Shown here piece by piece: positions 1-10,639 of a stretch of 64,000 bases of DNA. Position 1 is the stretch's first letter. Each line of letters starts with the position of its first letter. The notes under the pieces were generated by a model, which was not told the DNA's origin, did not search any database, and saw only the letters and a list, made by a program, of their open reading frames with translations. Source of the stretch: Agelas oroides (Eukaryota; Porifera; Demospongiae; Agelasida; Agelasidae); assembly GCA_949130485.1 (NCBI GenBank), contig OX422184.1:5870655-5934654 (forward strand), given 5' to 3'. Both the position numbers and the translations under genes were made by a program.

Positions 1-70
1 GCTTAGATTAGTCATGCTACAAAGCTGTCATGTTAATTATTTATTGTAATTGAAATTCCAGGTATCCAAG

Positions 71-267
71 TGTATTCATGTTTCCTCTCGATTGCGACGG
101 ATTCTAGTGCTAAGTCAAACATGCCACAGTACATCTCAAAACTTCATTATCATAGAGCAACTGAGCATGCGCAAATCACAAAAAATGGGGCAATGGCACA
201 TGGTTACACAAATAACAACAAGTGGAACGGTTGCATGAACCGTAGTCTGCAGGACCGAACACCAACA
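71..267 (-). repeat. BEL/Pao 3' LTR
   Basis: This 197-bp LTR starts TGTATTCATG and ends CACCAACA, giving the usual TG..CA borders. It matches 5706-5903 except for four substitutions and one base in an A run. It lies at the downstream end of the minus-strand element. The flanking CCAAG at 66-70 is the target duplication. Confidence 0.93.
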
Positions 268-373
268 TACCGCCGGCCAAAGACAGGGTCTTTCACACAC
301 AAATGACTAACATGATGAGGTGTAATGGGTGATCAAGTGGGTAATATACAAATAACATCGATTGTCCATACAG

Positions 374-583
374 TTACGCAGATGAGGGTTCAGTAGGCAG
401 TAACACAACCTTCGTCACAGGTCTTCGATACGTGCCTGTGGAGGTTTTGATGGAAACAACACGTACCAGTCCATCATTTCCGGTGTGAGCTGTCACCACT
501 CTAGCCAGAGGCCACTTTGCTGGAATCACGTTGTCTTCTCGGAGAATGACAATGTCACCAACACTCAAGTTCCTCGATGCCAC
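374..583 (-). pseudogene. BEL/Pao integrase C-terminal segment (frame-shifted)
   Basis: This reading frame gives NLSVGDIVILREDN followed by KWPLARVV, the C-terminal domain that follows the catalytic core in BEL/Pao integrases (the DUF5641-type region). It continues the 565-2172 frame after a small indel near 575. Its apparent start is a GTG inside the coding region and not a real initiation codon. It ends 107 bp before the 3' LTR. Confidence 0.8.
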
Positions 584-2172
584 TTAGAAGCACGCTTGAA
601 GGTGTCCAAATAGTCAGCTGACCAGCGTTGCCAGAGGTGACGAACGAGTGCTTGACACAAGTGCCAACGGGAGAGGATCGAGATGGACCGATATGCAAGT
701 GCTGGATCTGGCAGTGCTTCCAGCGGTCTTCCTACAAGGAAGTGACCAGGTGTCAGGGCCTCTACTCCATCGTCAGCAAGAGGGAGAGCGACAAGAGGCC
801 GGCTGTTGAGGCAAGCCTCAATTTGTGATAGCACCGTTGTCAGTTCTTCGAACGTCAGCTTTACATTGCCGACAACTCGTCGTAGATGTGACTTGAAGCT
901 TTTCACAGCGGCCTCCCATAACCCACCAAAATGTGGTGCATGCTCTGGGATGAATCGCCATTGTATATTTTGGACAGAACAAAATGAGGAGATTTCTCCT
1001 TGTGCTTTCTGAGATTCAAGAAACTTCACCAGTTCCTTGATCTCACTAGTAGCACCAACAAAGTTTGTGCCATGATCGCTCCAAATAAGGGTAGGCTTTC
1101 CTCGCCGGGAAATGAATCGTCGCAGGCATGCGATAAATGCGTCTGTGCTCAGATCAGATACAAGTTCCAAATGCACTGCTCGAACAGACAATGAAACAAA
1201 CACGCACACATATGACTTGACAATGACTGGCTTATGCGTGGACCCTAGCTTCAGCTGCAGTGGTCCGGCATAGTCCACACCAACTCTGTCAAAGACGAGA
1301 TCTGGCGTGACACGTTCAGTGGGGACTTGTCCCATCATCTGACTTTGTGGCTTGGCAGCATGGCGACGACACGTCACACAGGCACAGGTAACAGACCGGA
1401 TGATCTTGCGCCCACCTATGATGTGGAAGCGACGGTTCAATGAGCATGAGAGGAGAGTAGGACCTGCGTGAAGCAGTCTGAGATGCTCAGAGAAGATAAT
1501 GAGACGAGTGATGGGGTGCCCACCATACAAAATGATGGGGTGTTGAATGGAATACGCTCTGTTGGAATTCTGTTCTCGTCCACCAACACGGATGAGATCC
1601 TCTGCATCTAGGAAGAGGTGAAGAGGGATCAGGGGACTTGATTTGTGGAGTTGACGGCCTTTCTTGATGTATGCTATCTCTTTCATGAAATGTTGTCTTT
1701 GGGCGAGCACCAACCAGTAGATCTCTGCTTTCTGTAACTCCAGAACACTCAAGTGTGACTCAGAGCTTGCCTTTGTACGACAATTCTTGATGAATCGCAT
1801 GATCCAAGCAGTAACTCTCTTCAAGTGAGAAAAAGTGGAGAATCGATCAAATGGAATGAGTGGCTCCACTGATTGTACTAGCGCTACAAGAGAGACTTCC
1901 CTCTCCTCCTCTGGAACTAATACTGCTTCAGGAACTTGAGATTGAGCAAGCCAGTGCGAGGAAGGGAGCTTGAGCCAATCAGGGCCCTCCCACCAGAGGT
2001 TGTGGTCAATGAGCTCAGATGGAAATAAACCCCTGGAAGCACAATCTGCCGGGTTGTCCACACCATTCACATGACGCCAGTGTTCAGGTCCAAGGAGTTC
2101 CACAATGTTGGAGACCCTATTGCCAACGTATGTCTTGAAGCGCTTTGGACTTCCCACAAGCCAACATAGCAC
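565..2172 (-). pseudogene. BEL/Pao pol: end of RNase H plus integrase
   Basis: This 535-residue frame starts inside the RNase H/connection region. It carries an HHCC zinc-binding domain (two His in SEHLRLLHAG, then CACVTC) and a DDE integrase core with Asp in GVDYAGP (about residue 299), Asp in SDHGTNF (about 365) and Glu in FGGLWEAAVKSF (about 420). That is the catalytic triad for strand transfer of retrotransposon DNA. The frame stops early near 575, where the C-terminal domain continues in another frame. The upstream join to RT is also broken: coding similarity continues to about 2350 in a frame different from the RT frame. All catalytic residues I can see are present. Confidence 0.88.
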
Positions 2173-2204
2173 AATAGTGCTGTCAGTCCATGCGTAGGAC
2201 CGGT

Positions 2205-3263
2205 TCAGGGGTATGTCAAGAACGAGTCGTACATGATGTAGAAGCTGAGCAAGAAGCTGAGCTCCACATAGCTCCAGACGCGGGATGGTGAGCCTTTTGA
2301 TAGGCGCGACCTTAGTCTTTGACGAGACATGTGCAAATTGTGTACTGCCATTTTCGCGACATCTGAGATCAGGAAACGTTTCGTGACAATATCAATAGGA
2401 GGGAGTTCTGCGACTTTGAGACGGAAGTGATCCATCACTGTGTTCCACTCTACTCCAAGGGTCTTGGTGTATCCATCATCGTCAGGCAGCGTACAGAGGG
2501 ATTGAGTGCCCTTGAGCTCCTCTGGTATGAGCTCCAATACAGCAGGGCTGCTGCAATTCCACTTTCGCAAAGTGAAGCCACCACGAGCAAATAGTTCCTG
2601 GAGCTGACGCTGTAGGGAGATTGCTCCCTCAATGGAGTCTGTGCCAACCAGACCATCATCCACATAAAAGGACTCATTGACGGCTTTTGCAGCAGCGGGG
2701 AATTCAAGGGAGAAGTCAGCCGCATTCTGTTTGATAGCCATGTTAGCCGCAAACGAGGAGGCAGCAACACCAAATGTGACTCGTGTCATACGATAATCAC
2801 GGAGTGGTTCAGATGCATCTCTTCTCCACACAAATCTGTGAAGATCCTTGTCAGACTCCTCCAAGAGAACCATCCGGTACATGCGACTGACATCCGTGGT
2901 GAGGGCGATGCGGTTCAGACGAAAACGGATCAATACATCCACAAGGGAAGAGTGGACAGTAGGACCAACCAGTAACTTGTCGTTGAGAGAGATGCCAGAT
3001 GAGGAGGGTGCCGATGCATCGAATACTGCACGTACTTTGGTTGTGTTGCTTGATTCCTTGTAAACAGCATGCATGGGTAAATAGAATACTTCCGATGTTG
3101 GCTTCTCGAGCTCGTCTGCAGGTACCAATTCCGCATGGTCCTTCTCGAAGTATTCCTCCATCACCAAGTGGAAGTCATCATATGCTCCTCTGGAACGCAA
3201 AGCTCTTTCCAGAGACTTGTGTCTTCTCACTGCCTGCAAGCGAGATTCACCAAGAGGCTTCAT
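2205..3263 (-). pseudogene. BEL/Pao reverse transcriptase domain (truncated)
   Basis: This 352-residue frame has a typical BEL/Pao RT: LTTDVSRMYRMV in the palm and FYVDDGLVG, the catalytic YVDD box at about 2656-2667 (residue about 200). The first residue is not a true start: the frame is the continuation of gag-protease, separated by a frame break at the G run 3281-3284. After VAKM (near 2350) the normal connection domain is absent and the sequence jumps to the end of the RNase H region in another frame. I infer an internal deletion of a few hundred bases, because BEL elements normally encode well over 100 residues here. Confidence 0.88.
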
Positions 3264-5548
3264 CTGAGGTTTCTTAGGCAGGGGACAATGAAACGACCAT
3301 CGCTAGCACGGGAATGGTGCTTCTGGAATTGTTCTACAACGGACCGTTCCTCAGGGGATAGACTGGAGTATTCAGAGGGTTGTTCCTCAATCTCCCAAAA
3401 CTTGCGCAACAGATCATCACCAACGTTAATGGTAGTGTGGTGTGTGAGGAGTGACAAGTGAGAGAAATGCATGCTAGTCTCACCAGCAAGAACCCAGCCG
3501 AAGTCAGTCTCAAACGCTGATGGTGAGCCAGGCATCCCAGACCGCCGGCCCTGATGCACAACCTCAGAGAATACTTCCACGCCCAGGAGTAGATCAATCT
3601 TGCCTGGTTGACCAAAATCTGGATCTGCAAGTGCGAGATCTGCCAGGTGGCTCCACTCAGTTTTGAACGGAACAGGTTGACTGGGTAGATCACACGTCAC
3701 TCGGGGAACGATGACTGCATTCACATTGATCTCCTTGGTGGATTCCTGCACGGGAGAAACAACAAGGTTAGTGAAAGACTGACTATGAGAGTCATGTGAG
3801 AGACCAGCAACACCATGTATCTTGGCATCTTGATGAAATCGTGGGAGACGTAGAGCCTGAGCCAGACACTCCGAAACAAATGAGATGGAGGATGCAGAGT
3901 CCAGGAGAGCTCGTGACTCAATGGAGGAACCATCGGGCCCTCGCGACACTACACGACAGGTCATGAGTAGAGAACCAGGAGTGGTCTCAGGACTGGCGTT
4001 GGACGTCAAATTCACACTCGGAGCAGGGGAAGGGGGAGTGTCATTACTCTGGTCGACGTGCAGAAGGGTGTGATGTGATTTTTGACACTTGCGACAATGG
4101 TTGCTAGATCGACACTGCTTCACAAAATGTCCAGGACGTAGACAGTTGACACAAAGGTCGTTGGACTTCACGGCAGACATCCTCTTTTCATGTGTGAGAG
4201 TCTTGAACTGTGGACAAGCGAAGAGAGAGTGCTTCTCTGTCTTGCACAGACTACAACTGGGGAATGAGGGATCAGAGGTGTTAGCCGTAAATGAAGTGAT
4301 CTGCCTGTTCACTCCTTTCTTCAAACGGTCATCACAATGAGGCAGGTTCTTCTTCACATCATTGGTGGAAGCCTCAGATGCTTGCGCTCGAAGGTTCAAA
4401 AACTCAAGCAGCTTCCCATAGTGAGGGTAGCCAGGGAGGTCTTGGCTGAACTTTTGCCATTCGAAATTGGTACTGGCATCCAACTTCAACTCTAATATGG
4501 AGGTGATGAAGGGGCCGGAGGGCTCACAATCCATGGCCTTGAGGGCCCGCAAGTGTTGTTGAACTGTGTCATGAAGTCGATGAATTTCACGACCAGTACC
4601 TTCCTTGAGGCTTGGAGTCTCAAGAATCATTCGTACATGTGACTGGTGGATGAGCCGCGGTCGATCGTATCGTGCCTTTAGGGTCTCGATGGCCTCAGCG
4701 TAGAATTCGCCAGATATTGACAGTCCTTCAATGACCCCCTTGGCAGACCCATCCTTGAGAGAGTTGCGCAAGTACGCAAGCTTCTCCACATCAGACAGGG
4801 CACTCCGACTGTGTATGACAACATCGAACTGCTGCCAAAATGATATCCAGTTGGTTAGTTTCCTATCAAAAGTGGGTGTCTCCAGCTTGGGCAATTTGAC
4901 ACCCTTGCTGTCTGAGGCTGTAGGGGGAGTAGCGGACGTTGGGAGATCAGGCACAACCAACCTCTTGATCATCAGGTCACACTCAAAAATCAGTGACTCA
5001 AGTGTACTTTGTACAGTATAGAGGTCATCAGAGTCCTCCAGATTCATGGTCAGAAGGATAGCAGACAGTTCCTTCAGATCAGTTTTGTGGGCTTGAAGCC
5101 ACTCCTCGTAATGGCGAATGATGCAAATGTCTGAAGTGCTGGTCAGATGTATGACAGCTTCACGAATAGCATTCACAGCCTTCTCCAACTGTGACTGTTG
5201 ACGAGAGAGAACCTTGCGTTTGGGTGAATTAGCAGAAGATGAACTGATTGACAGGAGTTGCCGGATACGCATGTTGGCATCGTCAATTATGTCATCATGG
5301 GCGTCCAGTTCATTCTGTGCACTCTCCAGGCCACTCTCATCTGTCTCATCGATGAGGTCAAGGAGCTGGTCATGATGATTCCTGAATGCTTGGTCAAGTT
5401 CACCAAGTCTTTTGGCCATGTCCTGCGCAAGGTCAAAGGTCGAGGGTTCAGCTGCTTTGCCTTCTAAGGCAGCTAGGCGGTTGAGTAGTCTAGTTATGGA
5501 GCTGCGAACGGTGCCCCTTCTCTTTCTGACACCCGAAGCGGTAGACAT
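3260..5548 (-). CDS. BEL/Pao Gag and aspartic protease polyprotein region
   Basis: This is a 762-residue frame from the first ATG after the primer site. Residues about 215-360 contain KLPKLETPTFDRKLTNWISF, the DUF1759-type gag domain of BEL/Pao elements. Cys/His-rich zinc knuckles follow at about 430-492 (CSLC, CVNC, CRKC). The protease motif LLDSASSISFV at about residue 548 has DSA in place of the usual D-S/T-G, common in this clade (DUF1758). Coiled-coil-like acidic sequence fills the first 200 residues. Gag would package element RNA and the protease would process the polyprotein. In intact BEL elements this runs straight into RT; here it stops at 3260 after a shift in a G4 run. A programmed shift is possible but unusual for the group. 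Confidence 0.87.
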   Translation of the reverse strand: MSTASGVRKRRGTVRSSITRLLNRLAALEGKAAEPSTFDLAQDMAKRLGELDQAFRNHHDQLLDLIDETDESGLESAQNELDAHDDIIDDANMRIRQLLSISSSSANSPKRKVLSRQQSQLEKAVNAIREAVIHLTSTSDICIIRHYEEWLQAHKTDLKELSAILLTMNLEDSDDLYTVQSTLESLIFECDLMIKRLVVPDLPTSATPPTASDSKGVKLPKLETPTFDRKLTNWISFWQQFDVVIHSRSALSDVEKLAYLRNSLKDGSAKGVIEGLSISGEFYAEAIETLKARYDRPRLIHQSHVRMILETPSLKEGTGREIHRLHDTVQQHLRALKAMDCEPSGPFITSILELKLDASTNFEWQKFSQDLPGYPHYGKLLEFLNLRAQASEASTNDVKKNLPHCDDRLKKGVNRQITSFTANTSDPSFPSCSLCKTEKHSLFACPQFKTLTHEKRMSAVKSNDLCVNCLRPGHFVKQCRSSNHCRKCQKSHHTLLHVDQSNDTPPSPAPSVNLTSNASPETTPGSLLMTCRVVSRGPDGSSIESRALLDSASSISFVSECLAQALRLPRFHQDAKIHGVAGLSHDSHSQSFTNLVVSPVQESTKEINVNAVIVPRVTCDLPSQPVPFKTEWSHLADLALADPDFGQPGKIDLLLGVEVFSEVVHQGRRSGMPGSPSAFETDFGWVLAGETSMHFSHLSLLTHHTTINVGDDLLRKFWEIEEQPSEYSSLSPEERSVVEQFQKHHSRASDGRFIVPCLRNLR

Positions 5549-5685
5549 GGTGGGAGCGACAACGAGAAACGATGAAGACAGGTCGGGTGAGAATCGTGGA
5601 ACACGTGTTCGGCAAACAACGGATTTGATACGACAAACAACGAAAGAACCAAGAGAAAACTGATATGCAACGTTAGTTCACACTA

Positions 5686-5702
5686 TCCGGCTCGAAGGAC
5701 CA
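5686..5702 (-). promoter_or_regulatory. Primer binding site, apparently for tRNA-Tyr
   Basis: Plus-strand TCCGGCTCGAAGGACCA is identical to the 3' end of animal tRNA-Tyr with CCA as I remember it. It sits 3 bp from the inner edge of the 5' LTR at 5706, the expected position for first-strand priming. The tRNA identity is from memory. Confidence 0.75.
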
Positions 5703-5705
5703 TCA

Positions 5706-5903
5706 TGTATTCATGTTTCCTCTCAATTGCGATGGATTCTAGTGCTAAGTCAAACATGCCACAGTACATCTCAAAACTTCATTATCATAGAGCAACTGAG
5801 CATGCGCAAATCACAAAAAAATGGGGCAGTGGCACATGGTTACACAAATAACAACAAGTGGAACGTTTGCATGAACCGTAGTCTGCAGGACCGAACACCA
5901 ACA
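5706..5903 (-). repeat. BEL/Pao 5' LTR
   Basis: This 198-bp copy of the LTR bears the element's promoter by position, since the element is on the minus strand. It has TG..CA borders and is followed by the CCAAG target duplication at 5904-5908. Confidence 0.93.
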
Positions 5904-6159
5904 CCAAGTTCAGACACCAGTGGGGATAATGACAGCCCATGCAATGCTTTTGATGTTTACAGTCGATTTGCCTGCACGAGCACTCATCCTTAATATGAAA
6001 CAATTTAATGGTGAATATGGTTGCTGTTACTGTGAGTACTCTGGACTAACTCAAGAGGGTAGCCCACTTGTTCGCTACTGGCCCCCTACTAGCCCAACAC
6101 TCCGGACTCATTGGTCATTATTGGAAAATGCTAGAGTTACTACGACAAATGGAACAGTG

Positions 6160-8240
6160 GTATGTCACCAGTTCATAATGCCCTCTTGTCTATCAAAGGA
6201 GCCTGTCCAATATAGAGAAACCACTGAGCTCCTAGTTGAGTTTGTATAACCTTGTTTCCAAGCTATAGTGCAAGGAGGAGAAAAGGGAGCCTTGTATACA
6301 CATTTTCATTATCCATTAATATCTTGTTTACTATTCTGAAATAAATATTGGTCATACTGTAGGAAAAAGACTGTGTCACAGCGTTTAGATGGAACTAGCA
6401 AATAGTGACAAATTCTTGCAAGCAAGGTGCCTTCATCGTTTCCTCATCATTATTATCAGAGAGTCGGTAGACTCTCTATGTAGGGATGGCGCCGACGCAC
6501 AATATATGCAATACTTAAGCAAAAGCCATACAACTTCACCACAAACACGCTAAAAGCTTATTTAAGAGCCCAGGCCTCCTCTTTGAGTGCCTTTGTGATC
6601 AGCAAGACTCATATAAGTAGCCAAAAACCACGCGGAAGACAGCTAAACTCAAAAGTGTGCGATAGCAAAAGTGCCATTTTTCGTATTCTTTCTTTCTTTC
6701 TTTCTTGTTACGACTTTTGTTCAAACAACGATATCTCGCAAACTGTTTAAGTACTCACCGTCATTTTAGCACGAAACTGATGCTTATCACAACGCGGAGC
6801 TCTACGACCACTCAGCGTCTTCATAGCTTCAAATTCACCCTGGTCAATATAAGCCATTCACAACACTCTGAGGCTGCTGTCCGTTGCTTAGGACGCCATT
6901 TTCTAATTTTGTACGCATGCGCACACGAGGTCTCGTTCCCAGACCAAAGACCACGGTCATTGGTCTGGAAGCGAGAGTACACAAGCGAGCGGGCATGACT
7001 GGCACGGTCTTTTCCCCCCGCGGCATTGGGCAAGGCTTATGAACACCACGTAGGTAAGGCGCTGCATTCAGCTGCCTACTTGCAGCTACACTAAAAATAG
7101 CCTACTCACAGCTTTAGTGAACTGTAAAGCTAGGATGGTCAGTTGTCAGTATGATAGTTTTCTGTGCTGCAGCTGGTCAGTCGTCATGTGATTGACAACT
7201 GAATCATGAAATTGGTTTCACAAAGTTTGGTACGGAGAGTGGTTGGCCCTTCATCAGGTTCTAGCTGGCTATATTATTACATGCCTGTAACCACTACTAT
7301 TAAAACTGTCAACGCCGTTTCAAGTTGTGGTGTTGTGGTTACACTTGAAATATTCTTCTTTGCCTTAGGTCTAACTGTAACTGAGATTAACATCAAAAAA
7401 GTACAGAAACAAGACTTAAAAAACATTAAAAATGTAAAAAGATGTAGGGATGGCATGCCAAAAAGTATGCAAACAAGGTAGGGATAATGCAGGAAAGCAA
7501 AGGTCAACATATTGGCAAAGCCCCATCCCTACATCTTTTTCACACTACAGCTGATGCAATGCTGCTAGATCATATTTATAGCCTCGTTCCTGAGCCAGCA
7601 TGTGGGAGAAGGAAAGTGGCCTGGGGACGAGGCTAAAACCATGCCATGTACTTTAACGACACATATCATAAACCTGCAGTCTACTCTAACTCACTGCTTA
7701 AGTTGTTGAAGAGGTTCCGTATTACATAATGCTACCAATAGGGTCATACTAGCCTTGTTCCCAGGCCACGTGGGAGAAGGAAGTGGCCGGAGAACAAGGC
7801 TACAGCCATGAACTGCCAGTAAAGGTTGTGAACATTTTAAGAAGACCCCCATGCACTGTCTAACTGTAGTGTGAAAAAGATGTAGGGATGGGGCTTTGCC
7901 AATATGTTGACCTTTGCTTTCCTGCATTATCCCTACCTTGTTTGCATACTTTTTGGCATGCCATCCCTACATCGTTTTACATTTTTAATGTTTTTTAAAT
8001 CTTGTATATAATGTGGTCAGTGGCATTCAGTGGAGGTTAGTAGATCTAACAAAAGTTTTCATATTCCCAAATATCTTGGGGCATCTGGATACACGCAGTG
8101 TATACCAGGCTCTTTTTCTCTCCTGCACAACAGCCTAAGAATGACAATACCATGCCCTACACCCATGCAAGGAAGTATTGTATGTGGTAACCACTTCTGA
8201 GGCTACATCACTTACAGATATGTTCGTTATTTGACAATAG
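6160..8240 (+). other. Intron of the tnp2-like gene, filled with repeats
   Basis: The donor GTATGT at 6160 and acceptor TTGACAATAG ending at 8240 join in phase 0. Contents are a TTTC microsatellite near 6689-6708, a short inverted repeat at about 6930-6978 (TCTCGTTCCCAGACC facing GGTCTGGAAGCGAGA), and the foldback element 7411-8005. No coding sequence is recognised. Confidence 0.6.
7411..8005. mobile_element. Foldback/MITE-like element with about 140-bp inverted arms
   Basis: Arms 7411-7550 and 7864-8005 are inverted copies with only two or so mismatches over 140 bp. The 313-bp loop holds two short palindromes (7579-7635 and 7750-7802), each starting TAGCCT and ending AGGCTA. A single further arm-like copy lies at about 48206-48280. 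No ORF is supported, so it is non-autonomous. I saw no clear target duplication. Confidence 0.75.
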
Positions 8241-9460
8241 GAAAAAGGTGTGAAAGGAGCATCCATTCTTTGCATTCACCCACCTTTCAACTTGGTTAAA
8301 GGAGTTGTAATTGATTCCCTCCATGCCATCTTTATTGGAGTTGTACATCAGCTTCTGAAATTGTGGCTAAATAAAGCTAATCGTCACAAGGACTACTTCA
8401 TTGGAAATAAGGTATATGTTATCATCACTAAATATAATGTTATAGCAGAACTTGTTTGAAGGTATTGTTAAGTGTTTTGTAGCAAGTTGCTTGCAGTCAT
8501 ACTGTAAGCAATAAAGTGCATGGACACCTAGGAACAAGGATAAGTGGATTGCTGTACAGCCATGGCAACACTTATCATGCAGAAACCATGCATGAATGCT
8601 TTTTATCAAATTACTTGTGTGCTTTAACTTTTATCGGTAGTAGCTCCCCCAGTGGCTAGTTGAGAGCACTGCATAGACTGATCATGACTAACAAGCATGA
8701 AGAGAAGCTAGTGCTATGAACACTGAACAAAGTATAAAAACTTTGACCTTGTCATTTACTAAAACTTTATGTAGTCTCCTCCAGCACATGCCTGCAAAAA
8801 GAATAGAGGGTGTAGCTCTATGCTGGGGTACTGAGAAAATTTATCTCCACGTTATTTTCTGTAATAGAACATTTGTGTTTGTTCTGTTTATTAAATAACA
8901 AGTTTGGCTACCAGTGATTGCAGGACTTAGTGAGATGGGACTTTTCATGACATAGATAACACATGGTGAAATTACTTGCCAGCCATGCACTTTAACTTCT
9001 GCTTGTATTAAACTCTCTGTCTTAGATTGACCTCTGCAATAGGAGAATATCTAGGATCAAAGTGCCTGACATTATATCCCGTGTTCCTAAGAGCCTGAGT
9101 GATCTGGCACACTGGAAAGGTTTGTTTTGTCATGTTCATAGTTATGTGGTGCAGTGCCAGATAGACTAATGAAATCAGTTAATAGATTCCTTTCTAATGG
9201 TTGCTCAAGTGACTATGGCTAAGCCTTGATCTGTATTCTATTTTTCTGTATAGCTTCTGAGCACAGGTCATGGATTTTGTTTTTTGCACTACCTGTTCTG
9301 TATGGTGTTCTTGGAGAACCCTACTATAGCCACTTGACTTTCCTGGTTGCTGCGCTACATGTCCTATGGTCAGATCGAATAACAGAAGCTGACTTGACAA
9401 GAGCAAACTCATACCTTGACCACTTTTACAAAAGGTGTCCTGACTTGTATGGTAAGTTGT

Positions 9461-9547
9461 GTACACACACACACGCACACACACACACACACACACGCAC
9501 ACACACGCACACACACACACACGCACACACACACACACACGTGCACG

Positions 9548-9609
<62 letters not shown>
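9461..9609. repeat. (CA)n microsatellite in an intron
   Basis: About 150 bp of CA repeats interrupted by CG steps, inside the intron that starts with GTAAGT at 9452. It produces long spurious His-Thr and Cys-Val reading frames on both strands. Confidence 0.95.
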
Positions 9610-9613
<4 letters not shown>

Positions 9614-10104
9614 AATATTATTTGATGGGTCAGAATGCAATATCCAGCCAATAGTGCCCTCTCATTCATTGAATATTATGTAGGGCCGCTCTGATTTAAT
9701 AGTACCTAAAAGATTGACAGTTACTGTGCATGTGCAGTACAAAGGTGGTTACTATGAGCATTTTTAATAAGCTACAGGCTACTGCCATGTTTCTAGTCTT
9801 GGAAAGCGGAAGCACACATACCTATTGTACCAGTGGAAGAAAGTACTGTAACTTTTTAAATAATGCCGTTTTCCTCCGCAATGAAAGCTTACTCACTGTT
9901 TCGGCAATGGGTACGAGCGCATACCAATCGGAGCACACAGCGTGGTTGCTCCGCAGCATATGCACTGCAGGCAAACTATTGAATACAAACTATTGAATAT
10001 GGGAAAATATTAGTCATCTGGGTCTATGGGAAATACTATTGGCGCATATACTAGGTATATAAGTCTCATTGCATGTGGTAATTTTATGTGCTATATGCTA
10101 TATG

Positions 10105-10639
10105 AACACTGGACCGAGGGACCTGCAGACCAAGAACCCAAGGGCCAGGACTAGAATCTTGAAGGCTGTGTTTCACACTATCGTCTAACTTCTTTGATCT
10201 TCAGAGTACTCTCATATCAGTTTTACAAAGCCAAACTTAATGTGAGAGTCTGACTTTATGGGACAAGCAGTCTGCACATCAATATGTGCATGACCTTTGA
10301 CTCCATGACTTCTGTGTATAGCTATAGTAGCCTTACATGCAATAAAGGATTGATCATCAACATTGAGGTTTTACAAAGGGAAGTAAAGTGATGAAAAAAC
10401 TAACGAACAGTGTGAAATAGAACAATGTGCTGTGAATAGCATTTTGTGTGTCAATGCGCATTTTATAGTTACAGTGACATAGCTATGAATTTATAATTGG
10501 GCTAGGAACATTGATGCAAGTTGCTTGTAGTTGAATTTCTGTCACAACAACTAAGTGCAACACAGCCATCAAACTCTGGGTCCTTGGATCCCTGGTCATT
10601 GGGTCCCTGGTCCTTGGATCCCCATGCTGGTCCAGTGTT
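10105..10639. mobile_element. Small TIR element in an intron
   Basis: Inverted ends AACACTGGACC (10105-10115) and GGTCCAGTGTT (10629-10639) bound a 535-bp AT-rich stretch. Next to the right end are short repeats of CTTGGATCCCTGGTC type. No ORF and no clear target duplication, so support is moderate. Confidence 0.45.

Larger units (their letters stand above)
71..5903 (-). mobile_element. BEL/Pao LTR retrotransposon, full-length with LTRs but defective
   Basis: The element has two LTRs (71-267 and 5706-5903), a 5-bp target duplication CCAAG (66-70 and 5904-5908), a tRNA-type primer binding site beside the right-hand LTR, and gag-protease, RT and integrase in BEL/Pao order on the minus strand. 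It reads right to left, antisense to the tnp2-like exon it splits. The LTRs differ by four substitutions and one A indel, about 2 percent, so the insertion is fairly young. Three lesions disable it: a frame break near 3281-3284, an internal deletion joined near 2350 that removes the RT connection and most of RNase H, and a frame break near 575. It could be moved only by helpers. Confidence 0.93.

Noticed and set aside
3260-3290. Programmed frameshift between BEL gag-protease and RT
   Set aside because: BEL/Pao elements normally use one continuous frame, and two other lesions show that this copy is decaying; a mutation is the simpler reading.
9194-9640. Long Cys-Val and His-Thr reading frames on both strands
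   Set aside because: They are translations of the CA microsatellite inside an intron.
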